From an uncultured Oscillospiraceae bacterium (GTDB lineage Bacteria; Bacillota; Clostridia; Oscillospirales; Oscillospiraceae), in contig CAKTZP010000067.1 in NCBI GenBank assembly GCA_934636045.1, positions 1 through 10,961 on the forward strand: DNA of 10,961 bases. The letters run 5' to 3'. Shown here piece after piece: positions 1 through 6,677 of this stretch. The notes under the pieces are model-generated. The model saw only the letters and a list, made by a program, of their open reading frames with translations, did no database searches and was not told the DNA's origin. The translations under genes and the position numbers were made by a program. Position 1 is the stretch's first letter; each line of letters opens with the position of its first letter.

Positions 1-1281
1 GCAAGGGACGCGGCGCTGCGGGCGCTGCTGGCCTGCCGGAAGGACGGCGCGTGGTCGGACGGGGCGCTCAAGCAGCTGCTCGGCGGCATGGAGCCGCGGG
101 AGGCCGCACTGGCCAGCCGCCTGTGCTACGGCGTGCTGCAAAACCGCATGCTGCTGGATCATTGGCTCGCGCCGTTCGTGCGCGGGAAATTGCAGCCCGC
201 GGTGGAGGAAATTCTCCGGCTTGCGGTCTATCAGCTGACGTTTTTGGACAAAATTCCGCCCTCCGCGGCGGTGAATGAGGCGGTCGGACAGGCAAAGCGC
301 TTTGCAAATCCCGCCGCCGCCCGGCTGGTCAATGGGGTGCTGCGCTCGTTTTTGCGGGCAGGCACACCGGCGCTGCCGGACGACCTTTCCGTTCGCTACA
401 GCCATCCGGTGGCGCTGACGGCGCTGTTGCAGGCGCAATTCGGCGACAAGACCGAGCGGCTGCTGCAAAGCCACAACGAAGCGCCCGCGACGGTCTTGCA
501 GGTCAACACCCTGCGGGCGACAAGCGCGCAGGTAGCGGCGGCCTTGACGGCGGCCGGGGCGGATTGGCAGGAACATCCGTGGTTGCCGGACTGCCTGACG
601 GTACGCGGCGCGGGCGATTTGGAGCGGCTGGAGGCCTTTCAAAGCGGCTGGTGCTATGTGCAGGATGCGGCGGCGCGGCTGGCGGTCTGGGCGGCGGACG
701 TGCAGCCCGGGCAGCGCGTGCTCGATTGCTGCGCGGCGCCGGGCGGCAAGAGCTTTGCCGCGGCCATCGCCATGCAGGATCGCGGCGAGATCGTCTCGTG
801 CGACATCCACCCGCACAAGCTGCGCCTCATTGAGCGCGGCGCGGAACGGCTGGGTCTGAGCTGTATTGCGACCCGGCTGCAAAACGCGGCCGAGCCGGTG
901 ACGGAGTGGACGGCGGCGTTTGACACCGTGATCTGTGACGCGCCGTGCTCCGGACTGGGCGTGATCCGCAAAAAGCCGGACATTCGATATAAAGATCTGA
1001 CGCAGACCGAACGGCTGCCGGAAATTCAGACGGCGATCTTGGACAACCAAGCGCAGTACGTCCGCCCGGGCGGGGTACTGCTTTACAGCACGTGTACCAT
1101 CCTGCGGCGGGAAAACGAGGCCGTAGCGGAGGCATTTTTGCAGCGGCATCCGGAGTTTTTTCCGGAGGCGGCAGTGTACCCCACCGGCTCGGGGCTGGAC
1201 GCGGCGGCGATGACGACCTTCCTCCCGTGCGACCACGGGACGGACGGCTTCTTCGTGGCAAGGCTGCGGAAGAAAGGATGA
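1..1281 (+). CDS. rsmB: 16S rRNA (cytosine(967)-C(5))-methyltransferase RsmB, 5'-truncated by window edge
   Basis: RsmB methylates C967 of 16S rRNA with S-adenosylmethionine. The open frame runs in from base 1, and its first residues (ARDAALRALL) already match the family's usual N-terminus, so only a few codons are missing. The first in-frame ATG, at 88, lies inside the conserved N-terminal helix and is not the start. The visible 426 residues show a NusB-like RNA-binding domain (about residues 1-150) followed by a Rossmann methyltransferase domain. The SAM-binding loop is VLDCCAAPGGK (bases 718-750). Motif IV DAPCSG has its cysteine at 946-948. Motif VI STCT has the likely nucleophilic cysteine at 1093-1095. 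The C-terminus (GTDGFFVARLRKKG) is complete. rlmN begins 4 bases after the stop, so the two are very probably cotranscribed. Confidence 0.95.
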   Translation, partial: ARDAALRALLACRKDGAWSDGALKQLLGGMEPREAALASRLCYGVLQNRMLLDHWLAPFVRGKLQPAVEEILRLAVYQLTFLDKIPPSAAVNEAVGQAKRFANPAAARLVNGVLRSFLRAGTPALPDDLSVRYSHPVALTALLQAQFGDKTERLLQSHNEAPATVLQVNTLRATSAQVAAALTAAGADWQEHPWLPDCLTVRGAGDLERLEAFQSGWCYVQDAAARLAVWAADVQPGQRVLDCCAAPGGKSFAAAIAMQDRGEIVSCDIHPHKLRLIERGAERLGLSCIATRLQNAAEPVTEWTAAFDTVICDAPCSGLGVIRKKPDIRYKDLTQTERLPEIQTAILDNQAQYVRPGGVLLYSTCTILRRENEAVAEAFLQRHPEFFPEAAVYPTGSGLDAAAMTTFLPCDHGTDGFFVARLRKKG

Positions 1282-1285
1282 CATT

Positions 1286-2317
1286 TTGAAGGACATCAAA
1301 TCCATGACGCTGGCGGAGCTGACGGCAGAGCTGACGGCGCTCGGGGAGCCGAAATTCCGCGCAAAACAGGTTTATACATGGCTGCACCGCGGCGTGCGGA
1401 GCTTTGGCGAGATGACCGATATCTCCCGGGCGCTGCGGGAAAAGCTGGAGACCGAATATGAGCTGGTCTGCCCGACCGTAGCGCGCAAGCTGCAATCGCA
1501 GCGGGACGGCACCATCAAATACCTCTGGCGGCTGCGCGACGGCAACTGCGTGGAAAGCGTTCTGATGCGCTACCACCACGGCAACACCGTGTGCATCTCC
1601 TCGGAGGTCGGCTGCCGGATGGGCTGTGCCTTCTGCGCCTCGACGCGCGGAGGGCTGGTGCGGCGTCTGCTGCCGTCGGAGATGCTCGATCAGGTGCTGT
1701 TTACGCAGCTGGATTCCGGCCTGCCGGTCTCCAACATTGTGCTGATGGGCATCGGCGAGCCGCTGGACAATTACGACGCGGTGCTGCGCTTTTTGGAGCT
1801 GGTCAACAGCACGGAGGGCATGAACATCGGCATGCGGCACATCAGTCTATCGACCTGCGGCGTGGTGGATAAAATCGATCTTCTGGCACAGGAAAATCTG
1901 CAATTGACCCTGTCCGTCTCGCTGCATGCGCCGGCGGACGAGGTGCGAAACGGCATCATGCCGATCAATCGCAAGTATAACGTGGAGACGCTGCTGGCTG
2001 CTTGCAAGCGCTATTTTGAGACGACCGGGCGGCGCATCTCCTTTGAATATGCCATGATCCGCGGTGTGAACGACACGCCGGAGATGGCGCGGCTGCTCAT
2101 CCGGCGGCTGAAGGGCATCGCGGCGCATGTGAATCTGATCCCCCTGAACGATGTGGAGGAAAGTCCGCTGAAGCCGAGCCTGCCGGAGACGGTGCGGTGC
2201 TTTCAACAGACGCTGGAGGAGGCGGGCATCCCCGCGACCGTGCGCCGGACGCTCGGCAGCGACATCAACGCCTCCTGCGGCCAGCTCCGGCGGCAGTTTG
2301 AACAGGGGAAAGCTTGA
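1286..2317 (+). CDS. rlmN: 23S rRNA (adenine(2503)-C(2))-methyltransferase RlmN (radical SAM)
   Basis: RlmN is a radical-SAM enzyme that methylates C2 of A2503 in 23S rRNA and, in characterised members, A37 of some tRNAs. The 343-aa product has the usual family length. The radical-SAM [4Fe-4S] motif CxxxCxxC is C110/C114/C117 (GCRMGCAFC). The two catalytic cysteines of the methyl-cysteine mechanism are kept: C103 (TVCISSEVGC) and C331 (SDINASCGQL). The SAM-binding GIGEPL is at 155-160. The start is a TTG. It is preferred because AAAGGA (1273-1278) sits 7 bases upstream and because it follows rsmB by only 4 bases. An internal ATG at 1304 would drop six residues and lacks such a site. The downstream gap is 310 bp, so prpC may not share all of this transcript. 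Confidence 0.96.
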   Translation: MKDIKSMTLAELTAELTALGEPKFRAKQVYTWLHRGVRSFGEMTDISRALREKLETEYELVCPTVARKLQSQRDGTIKYLWRLRDGNCVESVLMRYHHGNTVCISSEVGCRMGCAFCASTRGGLVRRLLPSEMLDQVLFTQLDSGLPVSNIVLMGIGEPLDNYDAVLRFLELVNSTEGMNIGMRHISLSTCGVVDKIDLLAQENLQLTLSVSLHAPADEVRNGIMPINRKYNVETLLAACKRYFETTGRRISFEYAMIRGVNDTPEMARLLIRRLKGIAAHVNLIPLNDVEESPLKPSLPETVRCFQQTLEEAGIPATVRRTLGSDINASCGQLRRQFEQGKA

Positions 2318-2350
2318 GACCAATGGGAACAACGCCGCTGGAAGCTGCCT

Positions 2351-2378
2351 GTAGGGGGCGGCGTCCTCGACGCCCCGC
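2351..2378. repeat. GTAGGG-type palindromic intergenic repeat, unit 1
   Basis: This is a short GC-rich palindrome downstream of rlmN. GGCGTC (2360-2365) and GACGCC (2369-2374) form a 6-bp stem around a CTC loop, flanked by G-rich and C-rich arms. It begins GTAGGG, like the unit at 2403. Such units are widely dispersed between genes of gut Clostridia, and their function is unknown. Confidence 0.6.
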
Positions 2379-2402
2379 TGTTGGCAGCATCGAAATCGGT
2401 TC

Positions 2403-2430
2403 GTAGGGCGGGGTGCCCCCACCCCGCCGC
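2403..2430. repeat. GTAGGG-type palindromic intergenic repeat, unit 2
   Basis: GGCGGGGTG (2407-2415) pairs perfectly with CACCCCGCC (2420-2428) across a CCCC loop, giving a 9-bp GC-rich stem. It shares the GTAGGG opening with the unit at 2351 but has a different inner palindrome. It may hinder read-through from rlmN, but no T tract follows it. Confidence 0.65.
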
Positions 2431-2477
2431 AGCTGGCAGAGTCGATGGAGCGAATGGCAAACGATAAACCAAGAGTG

Positions 2478-2522
2478 TGTGCCTATCGGCACAGATTGAA
2501 TTTTCGCGCCGAGGGCGCGAAA
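2478..2522. repeat. Two adjacent perfect hairpins in the rlmN-prpC gap
   Basis: TGTGCC/GGCACA (2478-2483 and 2488-2493, loop TATC) is followed by a 9-bp perfect stem, TTTCGCGCC/GGCGCGAAA (2502-2510 and 2514-2522, loop GAG). Neither is followed by a T run. They lie between the GTAGGG units and the 2528 repeat and look like parts of one composite intergenic element. No ORF in this gap has coding character. Confidence 0.55.
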
Positions 2523-2527
2523 GCAAT

Positions 2528-2580
2528 CCCTCAGTCCCGGCTGCGCCGTGCCGGCTCCCTTTACACAAGGGAGTCCTAAG
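2528..2580. repeat. CCCTCAGTC palindromic dispersed repeat, copy 1
   Basis: This is the first of two copies in the window; the other is at 8374-8424. It opens with CCCTCAGTC, has a central CGGC/GCCG palindrome and then a CTCCCTT/AAGGGAG stem (2555-2561 and 2567-2573), and ends CTAAG. Copy 2 carries an extra C-G pair in this second stem, so pairing is kept despite sequence change. It is a MITE- or REP-like non-coding repeat of unknown role. Confidence 0.75.
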
Positions 2581-2627
2581 ACGATGCACTGGGGAAAACG
2601 TAGGAATTCAGAAGGGAGTGAGACCCT

Positions 2628-3359
2628 ATGGAGGCTTGGGGACTGACCGACGTCGGGAATGTTCGTGAGCAAAATCAAGATGCATACCGGATTCTGACGC
2701 TGCCGGGAAATGCGCTGGCGGCGCTGGTTTGCGACGGCATGGGCGGCGCAAAGGCGGGCAATGTGGCCAGCCGATTGGCCTGCGAGGTGTTTTCGGGCGA
2801 GGTGGAACGCTCCTTCTCGCCGGAGATGACCCCGGATGAGGCTGAACGGATGCTGCGCTCGGCGGCGACGCTGGCGAATATTGCAGTGTTTGAGCACGCG
2901 CAGATCAGCCCGGAATATGAGGGCATGGGTACGACGCTGGTGGCGGTGCTGCTGTACGCCAAGGGCACGCTGGTGCTGAACATCGGCGACAGCCGCGCCT
3001 ATCTCATCAACGGCGATGGCGTGCGGTGCATCACGACCGATCATTCGGTCGTGGAGCTGATGGTGCGCCGGGGCGAGCTGACGCCGGAGCAGGCCAAGAC
3101 CCATCCGAGCAAAAACCTCATCACCCGCGCCGTGGGCACGGGGACGCTGGTGCTGGCGGATGTGTTCCGCGTAAGGACGGGGAAAAATGACAATATTCTG
3201 CTCTGCTCGGACGGCCTGAGCAACCTTTTGGCCGATCAGGAGATCCTCTTTGAGGTCGCGCACGGCGCAAACAAGGCCGACTGCTGCCAGCGTCTGCTGG
3301 AGATCGCGAAGGAGCGCGGCGCGCCGGATAATGTGACGTCGGTGCTCATCTCGCTCTGA
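2628..3359 (+). CDS. prpC: PP2C-family Ser/Thr protein phosphatase (PrpC/Stp)
   Basis: This metal-dependent PP2C/PPM phosphatase is the expected cytoplasmic counterpart of the PASTA kinase encoded just downstream. It should remove phosphates from PrkC and its substrates. The 243-aa length is normal for bacterial PrpC/Stp. The motifs appear in order: DVGNVREQNQDAY (D18 metal ligand), VCDGMGG (D36, G37), GTTLVAVLL, NIGDSRAYLI, the flap-type segment TTDHSVVELMVRRGELT (residues 137-153), SDGLSNLL (D195) and GAPDNVTSVLI (D234). All four metal-coordinating aspartates are present. The start is set by AAGGGAG (2612-2618), 9 bases upstream of the ATG. prkC follows after 83 bp with no terminator that has a T tract, so the two are likely cotranscribed. 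There is no membrane segment. Confidence 0.95.
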   Translation: MEAWGLTDVGNVREQNQDAYRILTLPGNALAALVCDGMGGAKAGNVASRLACEVFSGEVERSFSPEMTPDEAERMLRSAATLANIAVFEHAQISPEYEGMGTTLVAVLLYAKGTLVLNIGDSRAYLINGDGVRCITTDHSVVELMVRRGELTPEQAKTHPSKNLITRAVGTGTLVLADVFRVRTGKNDNILLCSDGLSNLLADQEILFEVAHGANKADCCQRLLEIAKERGAPDNVTSVLISL

Positions 3360-3402
3360 GCGGGGCTTGCAGAAGAAAAAGAAATCATCTCGGTAGCCGT
3401 TC

Positions 3403-3431
3403 GCCGTTTGAGAACGGCCCGCAGCAGCGGG
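3403..3431 (+). other. Twin small hairpins between prpC and prkC
   Basis: GCCGTT/AACGGC (3403-3408 and 3413-3418, loop TGAG) is followed directly by CCCGC/GCGGG (3418-3422 and 3427-3431, loop AGCA), with one base shared. The second stem ends immediately before the prkC ribosome-binding site TAGGAG (3432-3437). No T tract follows, so these are not intrinsic terminators. They could tune prkC translation or mark an mRNA processing site; that is inference. Confidence 0.45.
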
Positions 3432-3442
3432 TAGGAGTTGCT

Positions 3443-5503
3443 ATGGAAAACTATATTGGCAGATTACTGGACAATCGCTATGAGATCCTCGAGGCCATCG
3501 GCGCGGGCGGCATGGCGGTGGTGTATAAGGCGCTGGATCACCGGCTGAACCGGCTGGTGGCGGTGAAGATCCTGAAGGATGACTTCTCGCGGAACCAGGA
3601 ATTCCGCCGCCGCTTCCACGCCGAGTCGCAGGCGGTCGCGATGCTGTCGCATCCGAACATCGTCAGCGTCTACGACGTCTCCCGCACGGGCGACATCGAC
3701 TACATCGTCATGGAGCTTATTGAGGGAATTACGCTCAAGCAGTATCTGGAGCGGAAGGGCAACCTCAATTGGCGCGAAACGCTGCATTTTTCCATGCAGA
3801 TCGCCAAGGCGCTGGAGCATGCGCACAGCCGCGGCATTGTTCACCGGGACATCAAGCCCCACAACATTATGATCCTCAAGGACGGCAGCATTAAGGTCGC
3901 TGATTTTGGCATTGCCCGCATCAGCTCGGCGCAGAGCACGCTCACGCGCGAGGCGCTCGGCTCGGTGCACTATATCTCGCCCGAGCAGGCCAAGGGCGCG
4001 CGCGTCGACTGCCGCAGCGACCTGTATTCGCTGGGCGTTGTGATGTATGAGATGCTTACCGGGCGGACGCCCTATGACGGCGAGACGCCGGTGGCGGTGG
4101 CCATTCAGCACATCAACGGCGGCGCGCGGCTGCCCAGCGAGCTGGTGACCGGCATCCCGCTCGGCATCGAGCAGATCACGATGCATGCAATGAACTCCAA
4201 TCCCGAGGCGCGCTACTCCTCGGCGACGGAGATGCTGCGCGATATGGAGGAGTTCCGGAAAAATCCGGCCATCACCTTCCACTTTAACGGGCCGGTCATC
4301 CCGCCCGTGACCCAGCAGCCGCAGCGGCCGGCCGGCATGACCCGCTCGGATGCGGAGCGCTATGCGGCGGCAAGAGGGGCGGCCAAGCCCGACGGCCGGA
4401 CGCCCGAGGAGCGCCGCGCCGAACGCGCCCGCCGCGAAAAGGAGCTGGCTGCGGAAAAGCGCAAGCGCAATCTGACCATTGGCATCATTGCGGGCGCAGT
4501 GCTTGCGGTGATCCTAGCGGTGGTGCTGATTGTGGTTCTGGCAGGCGGCTCGAGCGACCCGAAGGACCCGCTGAGCACGTCGGAAACCCAAGAGGGCAAC
4601 GTCCGCGTTGAGAATTTCGTGGGCAAGAAGCTCGTGGACATCGATCCGGCCGACTACCCCGACCTCAAGCTTGACCTCATCAACGTTAAGGAAGAATTCA
4701 GCGACGAGTATGAAGAGGGCTGCGTGATCGAGCAGACGCCGAGGGCGGGCGATGAGGTGCGCAAGGGACGCACTGTTACATTTACAATCAGCAAGGGCCC
4801 GGAGAGCTCGGATATGCCCGAGCTGACCAACAAGTCCAGCGCCGAGGCCATTAAGCAGCTCGACGCGCTGAAGCTCGGCCTCAAGGTCGTCACCGAGGAC
4901 GAGGGCAGCGACACCATTACCAAGGGCTACGTCATGCGGACGGAGCCGAAGGCGGGTACGAAGCTGGAAAAGAGCCAGACGGTCACGCTGTACATCAGCC
5001 TCGGCTCGAACAAGATGCCGAACCTGCGCAACGAGTCGAAGGAAAACGCCGAGGCGCGCATCAAGGCGATGGAGCTGAACCTCAAGATGGTCTTCCTTGA
5101 GGAGGAGAACGACGAGATTGAAGAGGGCAAGGTCATCCGCACCAGCCCGGCGGCCGACAGCGAGCTGACCAAGGGACAGCAAATCACGCTGTACATCAGC
5201 CTCGGCGACGGCAAGGTCGTCGTGCCGCAGGTGCTCGGCTTCAGCAAGATGGACGCCATCCAGCTGCTGCGCGACGCCAATCTTGGCTACGAGGTCAAGG
5301 AAATTTACGACGAAACGGTCGAAAAGGGCAAGGTCATCTCGCAGAGCGAGCTGCCGAACAGCCGCGTCAAGAAGGACACCATCGTAACGATCGATATCTC
5401 CCTCGGACCCGATCCAACGAAGAACACCACCGCGCCGACCGTGCCGCCGACCGAAGCGCCTACCACGGCGCCGAGCGAGGCCGTGTCCACCGCCGCGCCG
5501 TGA
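3443..5503 (+). CDS. prkC: Membrane Ser/Thr protein kinase with four PASTA domains (PrkC/Stk family)
   Basis: This eukaryotic-type kinase senses cell-wall fragments or muropeptides through external PASTA repeats and phosphorylates cytoplasmic targets. The kinase domain spans about residues 10-275: glycine loop GAGGMAVV (20-27), VAVK lysine K42, HRDIKPHN (134-141, catalytic D136), DFG (154-156), threonine-bearing activation loop (T166, T168) and SPE (179-181). A strongly basic/acidic juxtamembrane stretch (about 320-342) precedes one transmembrane helix (about 344-367). Four PASTA repeats follow (about 387-452, 455-521, 525-588, 591-655). A Thr/Pro/Ala-rich tail (656-686) ends the protein. The 686-aa length is typical. 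The start is supported by TAGGAG 5 bases upstream. rsgA starts within 14 bases of the stop, which indicates coupling. In B. subtilis PrkC acts in germination and stationary-phase control. Confidence 0.97.
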   Translation: MENYIGRLLDNRYEILEAIGAGGMAVVYKALDHRLNRLVAVKILKDDFSRNQEFRRRFHAESQAVAMLSHPNIVSVYDVSRTGDIDYIVMELIEGITLKQYLERKGNLNWRETLHFSMQIAKALEHAHSRGIVHRDIKPHNIMILKDGSIKVADFGIARISSAQSTLTREALGSVHYISPEQAKGARVDCRSDLYSLGVVMYEMLTGRTPYDGETPVAVAIQHINGGARLPSELVTGIPLGIEQITMHAMNSNPEARYSSATEMLRDMEEFRKNPAITFHFNGPVIPPVTQQPQRPAGMTRSDAERYAAARGAAKPDGRTPEERRAERARREKELAAEKRKRNLTIGIIAGAVLAVILAVVLIVVLAGGSSDPKDPLSTSETQEGNVRVENFVGKKLVDIDPADYPDLKLDLINVKEEFSDEYEEGCVIEQTPRAGDEVRKGRTVTFTISKGPESSDMPELTNKSSAEAIKQLDALKLGLKVVTEDEGSDTITKGYVMRTEPKAGTKLEKSQTVTLYISLGSNKMPNLRNESKENAEARIKAMELNLKMVFLEEENDEIEEGKVIRTSPAADSELTKGQQITLYISLGDGKVVVPQVLGFSKMDAIQLLRDANLGYEVKEIYDETVEKGKVISQSELPNSRVKKDTIVTIDISLGPDPTKNTTAPTVPPTEAPTTAPSEAVSTAAP

Positions 5504-5516
5504 GCGCGTGGACAGT

Positions 5517-6404
5517 ATGACGGAGCAGCGCAGCGGGCGCATTGTAAAGGCGCTAAGCGGGTTTTATTACGTTGACTGCGGCGGCGAGGTTGTCGAATGC
5601 CGCGCGCGGGGGATCTTCCGCAAGGAGCATATCACCCCGCTTGTGGGCGATTACGCGACCTTTTCCGTCGAGCGCGGCAAGGGCACGCTGGAGACGATCG
5701 CGCCGCGGAAAAACAGCTTTCTCCGTCCGGCGGTCAGCAATCTGGACGCGCTGGTGGTGCTGGCCTCCGGGGCAAATCCCGTGACCGACCCGTTTTTGAT
5801 CGACCGGGTGTGCGCGATTGCGGGCGACCGGGGCGTGCCGGTGCTGCTGTGCGTGAACAAGGTCGACCTTGCGGCGGCGGAGCGGCTGATTGGCATCTAT
5901 CGCCACGCGGGCTTTGCCGTGTTTCCGACGAGCGCGGCGACCGGAGCGGGCATTGCGGCACTGCGCGCGGCCATCTGCGGCAAGACCGTCGCCTTTACCG
6001 GCAACTCCGGCGTGGGCAAGAGCAGCGTGCTCAACTGTCTCGACCGGCGGTTTGCCATTGAGACCGGCGAGGTCTCGGAAAAGCTGGGGCGCGGGCGGCA
6101 CACAACGCGCCACGTGGAGCTTTATGCGCTCGGAGAGAACACCTTCGCGATCGATACGCCGGGCTTTTCGTCCTTTGACACGGAGCAGATGGAGCTGGTG
6201 GTCAAGGAGAATCTGCAATATGCGTTCCCGGACTTTGCGCCGTTTTTGGGGCACTGCCGGTATCATGACTGCGCGCACCTGCGCGAGCCGGGCTGCGCGG
6301 TCACGCAGGCGCTGGCCGACGGCGAGCTCGAGCAGACGCGCTATGACAGCTATGTCCGGCTCTATGAGAGCGTGAAGGACTGGAAGCCTTGGGAAATGAA
6401 ATAA
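5517..6404 (+). CDS. rsgA: Ribosome small-subunit-dependent GTPase A (RsgA/YloQ/CpgA)
   Basis: RsgA is a circularly permuted GTPase that helps late 30S maturation. The 295-aa product has an N-terminal OB fold (about 1-75, SGRIVKALSGFYYV opening). GTPase motifs come in permuted order: NKVD (114-117, G4), then the P-loop GNSGVGKSS (162-170, G1), TTRHVEL (G2 region) and DTPG (213-216, G3). The C-terminal zinc site has C247, C252, H254 and C260. The start is ambiguous. ATG 5517 gives a family-like N-terminus, while an in-frame GTG at 5508 adds three residues; neither has a strong ribosome-binding site. Translation is probably coupled to prkC. In Bacillus RsgA is a reported PrkC phosphorylation target, which fits this neighbourhood. 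The usual downstream rpe/thiN genes are absent here. Confidence 0.95.
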   Translation: MTEQRSGRIVKALSGFYYVDCGGEVVECRARGIFRKEHITPLVGDYATFSVERGKGTLETIAPRKNSFLRPAVSNLDALVVLASGANPVTDPFLIDRVCAIAGDRGVPVLLCVNKVDLAAAERLIGIYRHAGFAVFPTSAATGAGIAALRAAICGKTVAFTGNSGVGKSSVLNCLDRRFAIETGEVSEKLGRGRHTTRHVELYALGENTFAIDTPGFSSFDTEQMELVVKENLQYAFPDFAPFLGHCRYHDCAHLREPGCAVTQALADGELEQTRYDSYVRLYESVKDWKPWEMK

Positions 6405-6415
6405 TCGGAATGACA

Positions 6416-6450
6416 ACCGCCTTCGGCACATAGGGTGTGCCGGGGGCGGT
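6416..6450 (+). terminator. Perfect 15-bp stem-loop after rsgA, overlapping the RBS of the next small ORF
   Basis: Bases 6416-6430 pair without interruption (two G-U pairs) with 6436-6450 around the loop TAGGG. It starts 11 bases after the rsgA stop and would end the prpC-prkC-rsgA transcript. The 3' flank is ATTTATG rather than a T run, so intrinsic termination may be weak. The 3' arm contains the G run that would be the ribosome-binding site of the 51-aa ORF at 6455. The hairpin may therefore instead control its translation. Confidence 0.55.
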
Positions 6451-6454
6451 ATTT

Positions 6455-6610
6455 ATGTGCAGAAAAAATGAATTGCTGGGGTCGATCCTGATGGCGCTTG
6501 GGGCGGGGCTGCTGCTGTCGCTGCTGTTTTCGTCAGAGCTCATTCTCGCAGCGCTGGGCATTGGGCTGCTGCTGTGCGGCCTGCTGTGGGCGCAGCGGCG
6601 GAGCTGCTGA
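6455..6610 (+). CDS. Small 51-aa hydrophobic protein, two predicted membrane helices
   Basis: I do not recognise this family. The ORF starts at ATG 6455 and stops at 6608-6610. It has a short polar/basic start (MCRKNE), two hydrophobic stretches (about residues 7-25 and 28-46) separated by SSE, and a basic end (WAQRRSC), as in a small membrane hairpin protein with both ends inside. The only plausible ribosome-binding site is a G run at 6442-6446, buried in the 15-bp stem just upstream. The gene is on the same strand as its neighbours, and the SPOCS/LysM gene starts 67 bp later. GC-rich DNA produces many Leu/Ala/Gly-rich frames by chance, so coding status is uncertain. Confidence 0.5.
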   Translation: MCRKNELLGSILMALGAGLLLSLLFSSELILAALGIGLLLCGLLWAQRRSC

Positions 6611-6663
6611 GAATTCCCGGCATAAACCTGTCCGGCGGGGAATATATATCCGACAGAACGAAC

Positions 6664-6669
6664 AAGGGG
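6664..6669 (+). promoter_or_regulatory. Ribosome-binding site fixing the start of the SPOCS/LysM gene
   Basis: AAGGGG lies 8 bases before ATG 6678. It favours this start over an in-frame start 60 codons upstream at 6498, whose extension is an unnatural Cys/Arg-rich stretch that overlaps the 51-aa ORF. Confidence 0.8.
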
Positions 6670-6677
6670 TGAAAGCA

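Noticed and set aside
827..3263. Long minus-strand open frames opposite rsmB, rlmN and prpC
   Set aside because: They mirror well-recognised + strand genes, contain no known motif, and arise from the high GC content.
4514..5542. A 342-codon open frame on the minus strand opposite prkC
   Set aside because: It is the antisense shadow of the PASTA region; its repetitive Leu/Arg/Asp/Ala-rich composition reflects the PASTA repeats read backwards.
6498..6677. N-terminal extension of the SPOCS/LysM frame
   Set aside because: The 60 residues are an unnatural Cys/Arg run overlapping the small membrane ORF, and the AAGGGG site marks ATG 6678.
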